64,000 nucleotides of DNA from contig NZ_QPJW01000003.1 in the NCBI RefSeq assembly GCF_003337355.1, positions 62,001 through 126,000 on the forward strand, given 5' to 3'. Positions 54,430-63,864 of this stretch are shown piece after piece. Source of the stretch: Fontibacillus phaseoli. Its GTDB lineage: Bacteria > Bacillota > Bacilli > Paenibacillales > Paenibacillaceae. Position 1 is the first letter of the stretch, and each line of letters opens with the position of its first letter. The notes beneath the pieces were generated by a model. That model worked only from the letters and a program-made list of their open reading frames with translations. It was not told where the DNA came from and searched no databases. The position numbers were made by a program, and so were the translations under genes.

Positions 54430-54471
54430 AAAAGGACGACTTCTGCTAACCGGCAGCAGGAGTCGTCCTGT
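54430..54471 (-). terminator. Terminator after the CysA-like ATPase gene
   Basis: On the minus strand AGGACGACT...AGTCGTCCT with an inner CTGCTG/CAGCAG-like pairing, followed by TTTTTTGTG. Confidence 0.82.
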
Positions 54472-54478
54472 TCCAAAT

Positions 54479-55543
54479 TTAAATCATCACGCTGATTGGT
54501 CCGCCCTTCAGCGGATTTTCGACGATCCAGCTCTTCTCGTTGTTAAACAAATACGCCCGGTGCACCAACACGCGAACCTCCTGTCCGGATTTCAGCGTTT
54601 CCTTCTCCAGAGAGCGGAACGTGGTCAGCGTATGTCCTCCGACCTCCACTTCGACCAGCCATTCGCTTCCCCGGAAATGCAAATGCTTGACGATCCCGGG
54701 CTCGGTAGCGGATAGAAGCGTGAATTCATGCTCGCTGCCGACTTCAATGTACTCAGGGCGGATTAGCGCCTGTGTTCCGTCGTCCCCGCCCTCGGTCTCG
54801 AATCCTTTCAGATCGGCCGCTCTGCCCACCAGGGTGGATTGCCCGACAAACGAAGCGACAAACGGAGTATTCGGTTCCTTGTAAATATCCCACGGCGAAC
54901 CTTTTTGCTCCAGGCGCCCCTCATTGATGATCATGATTTCATCCGCCACTTCGATCGCTTCATCCTGGTCATGCGTTACGAAGATCGACGTGATACCGAC
55001 CCGCTCGATCAGTTCGCGCAGCCAGGACCGGAGCTCCTGCCGGATTTTCGCATCGATCGCCGCAAACGGCTCGTCGAGCAGCAGCAGCTGCGGTTCCGGG
55101 GCTAGTGCCCGGGCGAAAGCAACCCGCTGCCTTTGGCCGCCGGACAACTGATGCGGATAACGCTTCTCGAATCCTTTCAGCCCGGTCAGCTCTACGAGTT
55201 CCATGACGCGCTCCTGGATGCGGCCTTTCGAAGCCTTCTTGACCTGCAAGCCGAAAGCGATATTATCATACACAGTCATATGCTTGAACAATGCATAGCT
55301 TTGAAAGACGAAGCCGATTCCCCGATCTTGCGGTGCAAGTGCGTTTACGCGCTGGCCATGAAACAGAATCTCACCGGAATCCGGCTGTTCGAGGCCGGCC
55401 AGCATACGGAGAATGGAGGTCTTTCCGCCGCCGCTCGGTCCCAGAAGCCCGATCAACTGCCCTTTTTCGATGCCGAAGCTGACATCCTTTACCGCATGAA
55501 AACTGCCGAAATGCTTATCCAAATTCCGTACTTCCACATGCAT
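54479..55543 (-). CDS. CysA-type ABC transporter ATPase (sulfate/thiosulfate or related)
   Basis: 354 residues from ATG 55543, after AAAGGAAGTGA. Walker A GPSGGGKTSILRM, signature QLSGGQRQRVAFARALAPEP, Walker B LLLLDEPFAAIDAKIRQEL, and a C-terminal TOBE-type domain (ALIRPEYIEV... HLHFRGSEWLVEVEVGGHTL). It most resembles CysA; a molybdate or Fe importer ATPase is a lesser alternative. No permease or binding-protein genes are adjacent, so it is an orphan ATPase that must work with subunits encoded elsewhere. Confidence 0.85.
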   Translation of the reverse strand: MHVEVRNLDKHFGSFHAVKDVSFGIEKGQLIGLLGPSGGGKTSILRMLAGLEQPDSGEILFHGQRVNALAPQDRGIGFVFQSYALFKHMTVYDNIAFGLQVKKASKGRIQERVMELVELTGLKGFEKRYPHQLSGGQRQRVAFARALAPEPQLLLLDEPFAAIDAKIRQELRSWLRELIERVGITSIFVTHDQDEAIEVADEIMIINEGRLEQKGSPWDIYKEPNTPFVASFVGQSTLVGRAADLKGFETEGGDDGTQALIRPEYIEVGSEHEFTLLSATEPGIVKHLHFRGSEWLVEVEVGGHTLTTFRSLEKETLKSGQEVRVLVHRAYLFNNEKSWIVENPLKGGPISVMI

Positions 55544-55630
55544 AGGAGAAGTCACTTCCTTTCGATTTCTCTTCATCTATAATTAAATTATTTATTCATA
55601 TATATTTACTTGGTTTTAATGTATAAGGAC

Positions 55631-55659
55631 ACTTTACCAAACCCGAACGACGGCGTCAA
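55631..55659 (-). promoter_or_regulatory. Promoter of the CysA-like gene
   Basis: On the minus strand: TTGACG (55654-55659), a 17-base spacer, TAAAGT (55631-55636). Confidence 0.7.
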
Positions 55660-55763
55660 TAACTTTAAATCCTCCCTGAAGTTGGCGATTCTTCCGGCAA
55701 TGGGTAAAATATAAATTAGTAAACAATAGCTAATGAAAATAAAAAAAAGGAGTGTAATCCGCC

Positions 55764-56165
55764 ATGTTACATAGCCTGGAATTGTCAACCGCCAAGCGGG
55801 ACGAAATGCGCGACATCACGCGAGAAATCACTTCACTTGTCCATAAAAGCGGAATTGTGAACGGCATCGCCGTCATTTATAGTCCGCATACGACAGCGGG
55901 GATTACGATTAACGAAAACGCCGATCCGGATGTGAAGCATGACGTCCTGCTTAGACTTGACGAGGTATATCCTTGGAATCATCCAAAATACCGCCATGCG
56001 GAAGGAAATACGGCTTCCCATCTGAAAGCGATCACGACCGGTTCATCCCAAACCGTAATCATCCATGAGGGAGAATTAATGCTCGGGCGCTGGCAAGGGA
56101 TTTATTTCTGCGAGTTCGACGGCCCCAGACAACGCCAGTGCCTGGTCAAATTCATTGAAGGATAA
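55764..56165 (+). CDS. yjbQ: YjbQ/UPF0047 family protein
   Basis: 133 residues with the family's hallmarks: IYSPHTTAGITINENADPDV, YRHAEGNTASHLKAITTGSS and GRWQGIYFCEFDGPRQRQ. Some members have weak thiamin-phosphate synthase activity in complementation tests, but the true role is unknown. AAGGAG lies 12 bases before ATG. The expected terminator is about 690 bases downstream, displaced by an intron relic. Confidence 0.9.
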   Translation: MLHSLELSTAKRDEMRDITREITSLVHKSGIVNGIAVIYSPHTTAGITINENADPDVKHDVLLRLDEVYPWNHPKYRHAEGNTASHLKAITTGSSQTVIIHEGELMLGRWQGIYFCEFDGPRQRQCLVKFIEG

Positions 56166-56169
56166 TCTA

Positions 56170-56844
56170 GTAGGAGGCTACCCATTAACTGAGTAGCCGA
56201 CCTCTCTCACCACCGTACGTACCGTTCGGTATACGCTCGTATTGTGCAGAAAAGTCATAATATCCTGCCCGTACGAGCCTTTCGTTTGTTATAGAACGAG
56301 ACAGAGTAGGGCTTCCGGCGATGCGCCAGTATCCCAGACGAGAGTTCTCCATTGGTAAGCCTGCCATTCCGGTATCCCAAGCCTGCGAAGATTTTGCATC
56401 TTGGTTCTCGGCTTTTTCCACTCTTTCCAGATATACATTCTCAGGCGTCTTCAAGCCATTCATTCCAGCTTTGTAAGATCCGTTTCATGTCGGCTACATA
56501 ATAGTAGCCAATCCATCCGCGAATGTAGAATTTCACTCTGTCTTTCGAATTTTTTTCCTACCGGGCGTCTGTGAGACCTCCCCGGGTAAGAGCGATAACC
56601 TTCCCCTCATCCAACTGCTACATTTACATTCTGGGATTCGGGCAGTATTAAACTTGCTTTGGTATGCAAGCTCGTCCGTCCCAGCATGCCTTATATGTGA
56701 TTTCTGTTCGTCAGACAGAGGGTTTGCCTCTGGCTTATTTCAGATTCCGCCCCCGCGGCGGATACCTTGCCTTTGGCTAACAGTTCCTAATGCTAAGCCT
56801 GTAGCGGACTTTCACCGCCGAGTTATCGCCCATACCGGGCGCAC
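56170..56844 (-). mobile_element. Group II intron relic with decayed maturase
   Basis: On the minus strand the element begins GTGCGCCCGGTATGGGCG, a typical group II intron 5' end, at 56844. It ends with a domain V-like hairpin (GAGCGTATACCGAACGGTAC) and a domain VI-like hairpin (GGCTACTC...GGGTAGCC) finishing TCCTAC at 56170. Between them the C-terminus of a LtrA-type maturase survives in two frames: YIWKEWKKPRTKMQNLRRLG, then GYWRIAGSPTLSRSITNERL and VRAGYYDFSAQYERI. The reverse transcriptase core is deleted: the element is 675 bases against roughly 2 kb for a complete one. It lies right after the yjbQ stop codon and next to a terminator hairpin, the type of site preferred by group IIC introns. 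Confidence 0.85.
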
Positions 56845-56848
56845 ATGT

Positions 56849-56892
56849 AAAGGACTATTTCCAAGAATAATGTGGAAACAGTCCTTCTTTTT
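56849..56892 (+). terminator. Terminator beside the intron relic, probably yjbQ's
   Basis: AAAGGACTATTTCC pairs with GGAAACAGTCCTT (one mismatch), followed by CTTTTT. On the minus strand it immediately precedes the intron's 5' end. Confidence 0.8.
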
Positions 56893-56934
56893 ATCATGTA
56901 ATTTGATAAAATAGGTTTGGAAGGAAATAAAAAA

Positions 56935-57090
56935 ATGACTAATATGAGGGAATATTATTATGAAAATAAAATAAGCGTATATGTTGTATTAATTCTCAAA
57001 ATCCTTATGGCTAGGTTCTTTGCATATGTGTTTACAGCGCAAGAAAATGATGCACAGAATACTGAGAAAAAGATGAAGTCCTTGATTTAA
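56935..57090 (+). CDS. Possible small membrane protein
   Basis: 51 codons starting MTNMREYYYENKISVYVVLI with one hydrophobic stretch (about 14-34) and a lysine-rich tail. GGAAGGA precedes ATG by about 10 bases. The composition is AT-rich, as in its right-hand neighbours. It could be the intact start of a larger decayed gene, since related sequence follows. Confidence 0.35.
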   Translation: MTNMREYYYENKISVYVVLILKILMARFFAYVFTAQENDAQNTEKKMKSLI

Positions 57091-57101
57091 GAAATATCGA
57101 A

Positions 57102-57476
57102 AAAAATAGGAGGTTTACCTTCATCACTTTCTCGCAATCGTCTAACTATTGCAGCGGACGAATGGTATACTGCACCTCACGGCCCAATTGCTCCAGAATA
57201 TGCAAAAAAGTTGCTAAAAGTGAATTTTTAAATAGCCCACCTCTTGCTTATGTTGAATTGTTGGCAGAAGTAGCAAAAATGTACCGAGGTGAAGCTCTAT
57301 TTACTTATTCACATGCAGTTGCATTGAAATATTGGAATTTCTAAATGTAGTCCAGTTCCATTTCCCTATATTAGAGATAGCGAAAACCAAGACGTTCGTA
57401 TAGGAGATATTATATCTTCGTATAGCAAGTTTAAAGATTACATTAATAATATTAAAAAAGATGCTTCCAATTCCTA
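57102..57476 (+). pseudogene. Frameshifted remnant of an unrecognised gene
   Basis: Plausible coding sequence runs through three successive frames: LPSSLSRNRLTIAADEWYTA to KKLLKVN, then FLNSPPLAYVELLAEVAKMY to ALKYW, then GISKCSPVPFPYIRDSENQD to KKDASNS-stop. Each switch occurs just before a stop in the previous frame. Two frameshifts are needed to read it, so it is probably dead. I do not recognise the family. Confidence 0.4.
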
Positions 57477-57551
57477 ATTTTGAATCATAGGAAATTTTGT
57501 CCTTTTTTTATGAAGAAGAACTACACTAGCTTTACAAAGGGAGGTGATACG

Positions 57552-58052
57552 TTGGAGATTTATTTTGAATTAAAGTTCGATGACTTAATGGGTCTTCAAA
57601 AAGATGCTATAAATCATTCTAAGCATCATAAAAAAGTTAAATTTTGGTATTTTATTTTTGTGCTTATTCTTTTTTCGGCATACCTTAAGTTTTTTAATTT
57701 TTCTACAGTAACTGTTACTATTACAGTTATCTTTCTTATACTTTATCCTTGGATATATCGATATGTTACCATACTCTCATTAAAGAGAATCTTAAAAGAA
57801 CAAAATCATTTTACAACATTAGGTTTACAAAAAATAATCATCAGTGATGAAGGAATAGTTAGAGAAACAGAAAATTCAAAAAGCAATTTTAATTGGAATC
57901 ACTTTGTGAAATTAAGAAAAGATGATAAAAATTATTTTTTGTATATTTCTGATTTGCAGGCAGTAATAATTTCAAAACAAGGATTGAAGGATAAGGAATC
58001 AGAACAAAAGCTCAAAGAATATTTAAGAAAATATATTGATCCTAATATTTAA
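57552..58052 (+). CDS. YcxB-like membrane protein
   Basis: 166 residues, started by TTG 57552 after a strong GGGAGGTGATACG site; a longer ATG frame has no site. Two adjacent hydrophobic helices (about 32-50 and 52-72) are followed by a soluble beta domain (LQKIIISDEGIVRETENSKS, FLYISDLQAVIISKQGL), as in YcxB C-terminal-domain proteins. Role unknown. Codon use is AT-rich. Confidence 0.75.
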   Translation: MEIYFELKFDDLMGLQKDAINHSKHHKKVKFWYFIFVLILFSAYLKFFNFSTVTVTITVIFLILYPWIYRYVTILSLKRILKEQNHFTTLGLQKIIISDEGIVRETENSKSNFNWNHFVKLRKDDKNYFLYISDLQAVIISKQGLKDKESEQKLKEYLRKYIDPNI

Positions 58053-58088
58053 AAAAGTGGCTGTCGATTTTTCGACAGCCACTTTTTT
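58052..58088. terminator. Bidirectional terminator
   Basis: AAAAAGTGGCTGTCGA pairs with TCGACAGCCACTTTTT around TTTT; A/T tracts on both sides. It ends the YcxB-like gene and the convergent 730-residue gene. Confidence 0.92.
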
Positions 58089-60279
58089 AAACTGTATTGT
58101 CATCATCAAATATACCTATGAAGAATAAAATAACTGCCCCGGCTGTTGTAATTAATGCACCTGCTCCTGCAACAGCAGGTGATAAGCAGGCAATTCCAAT
58201 GATTGCTGCTGCGACAAGCGCAACCCCGGCTACTACTTCAAGAATTACTCCGTAATTGGGTTCAGCCTCTGTAGGGACGTGTTTGAATGTATAAATTACT
58301 GAGATTTCCAGCTTTGATTTAGTGCCATCAGCTACAGAAATTTCTTTCGTATAGAGCTTAATTTCTAAAACTAATTTATTTCCTTGGGGATTCATACTAA
58401 TAGCCATTATGCCGTTTTCGACCGATAAGGCTACATTATCCAAAAATTTAGTAAAATCAGAAATTTGTTCGGCGGATAATTTCACGGTACTTTCCCCTAA
58501 AATCTCCTCTGCTGAAACCCCAAGCTTACCATTAGTAATAGTTATTTTGTGCATATCATTATCGCCAAATTCATGCTCGGTTTTAGTTGAAACATCGATA
58601 TCAAGTAGAAAGGATGAGTATACTCTTTCTGTTGTATTAAAAACGAAATTAGTTGAGTATAAGGACGGAATATCTTTAAGAACGGGGAACTCTGATATTG
58701 TTTTTAGCCATTGATTAATAAGTGCTTCTCTTTTAAGGTCTTGTGGTGGCTGTACTGATGCTACTCCTTTGTCTCGTCCAGAGTATGCCACTTTATCAAT
58801 TCCAACCTTGCCCTCCCCTGTACCTATAGACAGCTCGAAAAATTGATCAAATGACCAGTTATCAGGCATTGGAAATCCAAGGTTACCACTAAATCCAGTT
58901 GACATGTCTGATACGAAACTGAAATCTGTTGTAAGACCCAATTCAACTGATGTGCGAATACATGTATTTCTTGCTCCATAGACGCCAATCTTATAAACAG
59001 GCATATTTTCAATTTTACCTAACTTAGCAAAAACAGATCGAATTTCTTTAAAATATGGGATGATCTTCTCAGTTACTTCATAGTCATATGCATCGTAATC
59101 AACAGCAAAATATATGGCAGTTCCAGTCCCGAAACCTAAATTTCGAGCTGCAAGATGTGCTTTATAGGCATCCACAGTCCCTTGGCCTTCTTTAAAGTGT
59201 GAGGCTCTATGTCCACCATCTTGATAAATAGGAAATACCCTTAGACCAGCGCCAAATATTATTGCCAATTCTTGAGGAGTCATAGCTTTTGATGTTACCC
59301 CACCATTACTAGTTGCAACATTACCCGTTAAATATCTTCCCACCACTTTAAATCCATTATTGACTAATGTTGCTACTTGCGCTGCTGTCAATATCGTGGC
59401 TGTGTCACATGCATGTGCAGATCTGTTTGTATCACCGTTACTTGTCATTAGCTGTTTTATAGTAGCCATGTTTGCAACGCCGGTTACAGGTAACATCATA
59501 AAAGACTGAAACTTTTTTATTGCTTCTTTAACATAATAATTATAAATCCCATCAAAATCTCCTGTATCATACTCCCTGCCGTTACAAATTAAGGCGTATT
59601 GTAAGATGCGAACGAACCTTGGAGGGCTATTACTCTCACTTAAAGTAGGGCATAGATTAATTGTTGTAGGGCCGAAGTTACCGTTTGCGACTCCTACTGC
59701 TAATCCTTCCTCAGCCTGCAAAGCATAAATCAAAGCTTTATTTGTTTCCCTTGAGTAAATTCCATCAGTCGGCATTAATCCGAAGTATCGGTTATAGTCA
59801 TTGTTCAAGTTTTGTTGAGCTAATCTAATTGATTGGTGTCCCCTTAGAGATAATTTATAGGAACTCATATTCAGTAAGGCCTTCATTATCATTGATGTTA
59901 CCACACCATCTTTAACCGTTAACCCCACATCTTCTTGAAACGATTTAATAATTGTTTCAGTACCTTCAAAAAAATTTCCCGTGAAACCACCAGGATCATA
60001 TCCTTTGCAAAAAAGGGAACCTTGTAATATATAGTTCAAATTATTAGTGGAAGCGCCTGCTGCTTGTCTTCTGAGCGGTTGAAATAAGGCTTCTGTTTTT
60101 GGCCCAAAATTATCGGATGCTTCAGTTCCTGGAATCCCTAGTTCTAGTTGTAGGGCTCGGGTTAACGAGTAGATAGTGTTCCATCCTGTAATTCCATCCT
60201 CAACTACTTCTTTATAACCTACTCTACCGCTGTAAGTAGTGTTGAGCCATTTTTGTGTTTGAAGTACTCTTATATCCAT
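58087..60279 (-). CDS. Peptidoglycan-binding, DUF1906 (glycoside-hydrolase-like) protein without signal peptide
   Basis: 730 residues. Residues 1-275 hold four peptidoglycan-binding-1-like repeats in two alternating types (for example LQTQKWLNTTYSGRVGYKEV, LNYILQGSLFCKGYDPGGFT, IRLAQQNLNNDYNRYFGLMP, FVRILQYALICNGREYDTGD). About 288-510 is a DUF1906/Rv2525c-like TIM-barrel domain (CDTATILTAAQVATLVNNGF, VVGRYLTGNVAT, TAIYFAVDYDAYDYEV, FSFVSDMSTGFSGNLGFPMP). About 540-660 is an unrecognised beta region, and the last 60 residues contain two hydrophobic helices. No secretion signal is seen (MDIRVLQTQKWL). It binds cell wall by family logic, but how it leaves the cell is unclear. Confidence 0.88.
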   Translation of the reverse strand: MDIRVLQTQKWLNTTYSGRVGYKEVVEDGITGWNTIYSLTRALQLELGIPGTEASDNFGPKTEALFQPLRRQAAGASTNNLNYILQGSLFCKGYDPGGFTGNFFEGTETIIKSFQEDVGLTVKDGVVTSMIMKALLNMSSYKLSLRGHQSIRLAQQNLNNDYNRYFGLMPTDGIYSRETNKALIYALQAEEGLAVGVANGNFGPTTINLCPTLSESNSPPRFVRILQYALICNGREYDTGDFDGIYNYYVKEAIKKFQSFMMLPVTGVANMATIKQLMTSNGDTNRSAHACDTATILTAAQVATLVNNGFKVVGRYLTGNVATSNGGVTSKAMTPQELAIIFGAGLRVFPIYQDGGHRASHFKEGQGTVDAYKAHLAARNLGFGTGTAIYFAVDYDAYDYEVTEKIIPYFKEIRSVFAKLGKIENMPVYKIGVYGARNTCIRTSVELGLTTDFSFVSDMSTGFSGNLGFPMPDNWSFDQFFELSIGTGEGKVGIDKVAYSGRDKGVASVQPPQDLKREALINQWLKTISEFPVLKDIPSLYSTNFVFNTTERVYSSFLLDIDVSTKTEHEFGDNDMHKITITNGKLGVSAEEILGESTVKLSAEQISDFTKFLDNVALSVENGIMAISMNPQGNKLVLEIKLYTKEISVADGTKSKLEISVIYTFKHVPTEAEPNYGVILEVVAGVALVAAAIIGIACLSPAVAGAGALITTAGAVILFFIGIFDDDNTV

Positions 60280-61270
60280 ACAAATAACCTTCTTTCCTTT
60301 TTTTAGAACTAAAAAGTCAATAAATCTTTTTAATTTTGCCTACGCTATAATCCCTCCTAACTAGTTACCCCTTAAAAAATAGCATTTTAAGATAGTTCTA
60401 CTTCTCAACATATTTTTCAGGGGGTTTACATCACGAATCGATTGTAGTCAACATCATCCTGAGTATCGAGCTCAGTTAACATTCAATGCGAAATTTAAAC
60501 CTTTGCCACGCAGACCAAACATTTATTACAGTGTACTGATATGTCTAGTATCCAAATTCATTTCCCAAGTCGCCTTGGAAAGCACAAAGATCAATTCATA
60601 CCCCATTTATGACATTTTAGAAGGTTATTTCAATGTTTATCTTGCCAATATGAAACGTATCAAGAAAATTACTCGTCAATGACACCCGTGCATTGCTACT
60701 TCAAGAAAATAAGGGTGACTTCTGACCATAAAGCTGGTTAATTTCTAAAGGCTTCTCATTTTGAAATTTAGGTAACTTAATCAATATTCGTTCAAACGTG
60801 CTCTATACCCGGCCAAAATAAAAAAGGCCCGCGTTTATAATTACTTTGCAATACTTGCCTTTCAGTTCATTATTGAAAAAGATCCCTCACCAATTAGGCG
60901 AGGGGATGCTTATTGTTAAGCTGATGCAGCATTAACTAGAACAATTCATTATAGAGTCTTTCCAACTCTCCTACTGACAGCCTTAACTCGCTTTGCAGTT
61001 CATAATTGAACTATTTGCTAACACAGCTTCCTCATCTTTTATCCGAAGAGAACATTCTTGATTGTTGGTATATGGACGGCAATGAGTAAAATATTTTACC
61101 TAGGCATCAAATCCTACCGAGAAGTAGTAAATTGAAGTTCCCTCATGTTGCAGAGCAACTCTCAAGTTAAAATTAATTTAATCCCGTTCCATTACATAAA
61201 CAACGGCTTAAGTGTCATAACTTGCTATTAAACTAAATAGATATCACCCAGAGGAGCAATTCATTACCTC
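60280..61270. other. AT-rich gap without recognisable gene
   Basis: About 990 bases of low-GC sequence. I see no open frame with a ribosome site on either strand. The only structure is a modest hairpin at 60886-60914 (ATCCCTC...GAGGGGAT), which on the minus strand is followed by CTTTTTC and could be a terminator. Confidence 0.5.
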
Positions 61271-61825
61271 TTACCAACTGCCGTAGACCGCGATTGTGTT
61301 ATAGAGGGAACCTTCACTTAGCATAGGAACAAAACCAAGAGCATTGTTAATCGAAGTCCATATTCCAGAAGATGACTTGATATAATTGATTTGCAGCCAA
61401 TCCGAATGATTAACCCCATTTTGTCCCTCATAGGTCGCTTTTGCGGCAACAGCTGCATTAGCAGCAACGGATCCCCAAACCTGCCCGCCCGCGTCGTAAA
61501 CAGTAAGTGCTTTACGAGTATTGTAGACATGGTGAGCTTTGTTAGCTCCAGCTAGATAATCCCACAAGTTGATCGTACTATTGGGATAATCTGAGATTGG
61601 TGTTACCGCCGCTGAATTGAAGTTTACTTCTTCAAGGTCGATGTAGCCATCTACGATCTGCCCACTGGAGTTACGAAACCGAATATCGTAACTAGATCCT
61701 TCATCAGCCCCTTGAATGCCGAAGCATTCGCGAGCGTTGATCTTACCAATCGTAGATGTGCCGTTCCAATTCTTAACCGTCAGGGTTGATCCGCTCTTGT
61801 TTACTGCGATAAAATAGTTAGCCAT
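61271..61825 (-). CDS. Unrecognised 184-residue beta-rich protein, no signal peptide
   Basis: A GAGGTGATTTT site precedes ATG 61825. The sequence is rich in Gly, Ser, Asn and Tyr (MANYFIAVNKSGSTLTVKNW, then INARECFGIQGADEGSSYDI). The second half contains ITNLWDY-like and VWGSVAANAAVAAKATYEGQ segments and ends NTIAVYGSW. It looks like an extracellular or particle-type beta protein. No membrane segment or signal is present. No family is recognised; the neighbours are similarly obscure. Confidence 0.6.
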   Translation of the reverse strand: MANYFIAVNKSGSTLTVKNWNGTSTIGKINARECFGIQGADEGSSYDIRFRNSSGQIVDGYIDLEEVNFNSAAVTPISDYPNSTINLWDYLAGANKAHHVYNTRKALTVYDAGGQVWGSVAANAAVAAKATYEGQNGVNHSDWLQINYIKSSSGIWTSINNALGFVPMLSEGSLYNTIAVYGSW

Positions 61826-62306
61826 AAAATCACCTCATAATATTAGGATATGCTCCAGCTACAATGATCATTGTTGTGAAGAAAGTGGGATTTGCAGATC
61901 AATTTTCCAACAATATTCATAGTTAGCATTAACCGGTTTGTAATGGTCTACAGAACACGGTAAAGAGCATTCTTGCAAAGGTTCATCCCTTGCATTCATT
62001 TATGTCGTTTGGGCCTAGCTAATTGTGACTCTTAATATTTACTTTTTTATGAATATCTATGAGGTATTCAACAAGGGGAATGACGACTTTTGCGATACTT
62101 TAAATTCGCACTTCTGAAATCTGCATTTTAACAATCTAAGAGCATCCTTGACATATGAATGAAATCCTTTCTAATTAAATGCATCATTGTTGAGGAAAAC
62201 TACGTTTTGTGATTTTATTTTTTCATTGTAAGCAACTATAATTTTACAGTTTGCGTATTACTATATATGTACTCATTACATTCTGTTAACGAGTAGGAGG
62301 AGTCAC
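61826..62306. other. AT-rich gap between divergent small genes
   Basis: About 480 bases. TATAAT at about 62239 may be the -10 of the 62307 gene; no good -35 is paired with it. No other feature recognised. Confidence 0.4.
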
Positions 62307-62990
62307 ATGATGAAATTTAAGATTATTGCAGTGCTAACCGCGTTTCTATTAATCGGGGCATCTGTGGTTATAGGCATTACCTGTTTCAAGGGTTCCCGAG
62401 TAGCTTTAAAAGCCACTACTTCAAAAACAACTCTGAGATCACCATCTCAAATAATTGAAAACAAATCTCCTTCTTCAGTGATAGAATCGACCGTTGATCA
62501 GTACCCACCGCTTGAACCAAAATCCTTAACTCCTATGGAGTCGTATCTTTCGAAAATAAAGGATGACGAATCAATCCGTGAGCAATTGTATCGTTTATAC
62601 GGGCGTTTTAACGGTTTGGTAGGCAACTATGACAACTATAAAACAACAAGTAAGGAAGAATGGTTCAACTTGCTCGATTACAACTTTTTAAAGCCGGAAG
62701 TTTTCGAAAAGTTTGCGGAAGTTACAGCAAGCCCAGAACTCAAAAAGGATTTCACAAGCGTTGCTGCCTTAGTTGCTCATGCACGAAAAGGATTAGTTGA
62801 TGGAATACCATCTGACGATGATATTAAAGCTTTACGCTATGCATATGAAATCGTGAACGATGTTCAAATTTGGGTATTACCGCAAAAAGGGGACAACCAA
62901 AAAGTACGTCACAAATTTGGAGCTTCGTTTGCTTTAAAAGACCATAAGCAAGCTATAATAATTGAAGAGTGGATCGCCGAGAAATCTTAA
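62307..62990 (+). CDS. Hypothetical membrane-anchored protein
   Basis: 227 residues. TAGGAGG lies just before ATGATG. An N-terminal hydrophobic helix (about 5-26, IIAVLTAFLLIGASVVIGIT) should anchor it outside the membrane. A Ser/Thr/Pro-rich linker follows to about residue 75, then an alpha-helical domain (MESYLSKIKDDESIREQLYR to LPQKGDNQKVRHKFGASF). No family recognised. Probably real given its ribosome site and composition. Confidence 0.6.
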   Translation: MMKFKIIAVLTAFLLIGASVVIGITCFKGSRVALKATTSKTTLRSPSQIIENKSPSSVIESTVDQYPPLEPKSLTPMESYLSKIKDDESIREQLYRLYGRFNGLVGNYDNYKTTSKEEWFNLLDYNFLKPEVFEKFAEVTASPELKKDFTSVAALVAHARKGLVDGIPSDDDIKALRYAYEIVNDVQIWVLPQKGDNQKVRHKFGASFALKDHKQAIIIEEWIAEKS

Positions 62991-63579
62991 TATAGGGTCT
63001 ACCAAAGAGGATGAATCTATTAATGATGGGCTAAGCTATTAACGATTTAAAAAATTCATTCAGAAACCATCTATTTGAATCTTTAAAGCGTCTGTCCCAA
63101 AGCGAAAGACGCCCATTTGTTACAGTTTATGAATAAAAATACTTGGTTTGGTATGTTTAACAGACCGTGCAAAGCCAGCCCTTACCATGACTCAGTACCA
63201 ATTTACAAACTTGTTTCTGAACCGAAAGTATAAATGAGGGAATTTGAGGTAAAAACAGCTTCTATATGCTGGGTTACGGCCGATTTAAGCTGTGGGGAAA
63301 ATATTAACATTCGAAAAAGGAAAATCAAACGTATCTACAATTTACCGAATCGCATCTTTCGGCGAGGTACGATTTGCTAAAGAATATACAGATGACTAAA
63401 ATTTTAGATTTCTATAATGTAGTACTACGTAAATTTTGCCATGTAAAGTGGTTTAAGGAATTTACTTAAAATCGTCAAAATAATGGTATGGCGTATATAA
63501 CTAATTTAGAGAAATCATTAATTGAAGAATTTCAAATAAAAATAAAAGAGCGCCACCCAGAAGGGTAAGCGCCCATTCA
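62991..63579. other. AT-rich gap without recognisable gene
   Basis: About 590 bases. A weak hairpin GCGTCT...AGACGC (63088-63113) may end the upstream gene, and the 63543-63577 terminator belongs to the gene to the right. No open frame with a ribosome site is seen. Confidence 0.4.
63543..63577 (-). terminator. Terminator of the 94-residue gene
   Basis: On the minus strand GGGCGCT-ACCC-TTCT-GGGT-GCGCTC followed by TTTTATTT. Confidence 0.75.
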
Positions 63580-63864
63580 TTACGCGCTTGCTGATCCAAT
63601 TAGGTATTCGGTACCGCTGATTGTTGCATACTGAATTACGTTAATTGCCTTTCCATTGTCTTCGATCCCATCTGTGCCAACATAGAAGCTTGCGCTTGTA
63701 CCTGAAGAGTAGTATGTCCAACTTCGGGTGTTTACAACAACACCACCCTGGTATACAACTGTTCGAAAATTACTGTAATCCTTTGCGGGATATTGAAGCC
63801 CCGAAATATGGACTGTGATTCCAGGATTACTAGAGGTTCCCCACGATGTAGATACACTTGCCAT
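63580..63864 (-). CDS. Unrecognised 94-residue beta-rich protein, no signal peptide
   Basis: AAGGGGGAATGTAAA precedes ATG 63864. The protein is rich in Ser, Thr, Tyr, Gly and Val (MASVSTSWGTSSNPGITVHI; VVYQGGVVVNTRSWTYYSSG) with no signal peptide or membrane helix. The composition resembles the 184-residue protein at 61271, suggesting the same kind of exported or particle-associated role. No family recognised. Confidence 0.6.
   Translation of the reverse strand: MASVSTSWGTSSNPGITVHISGLQYPAKDYSNFRTVVYQGGVVVNTRSWTYYSSGTSASFYVGTDGIEDNGKAINVIQYATISGTEYLIGSASA

Noticed and set aside
57162..57344. 60-codon open frame as an intact gene
   Set aside because: No ribosome site; its coding-like sequence continues in other frames on both sides, so it is treated as part of a decayed gene.
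60886..60914. Terminator for the 61271 gene
   Set aside because: Over 350 bases downstream of the stop with intervening AT-rich sequence; kept only as a possibility in the gap entry.
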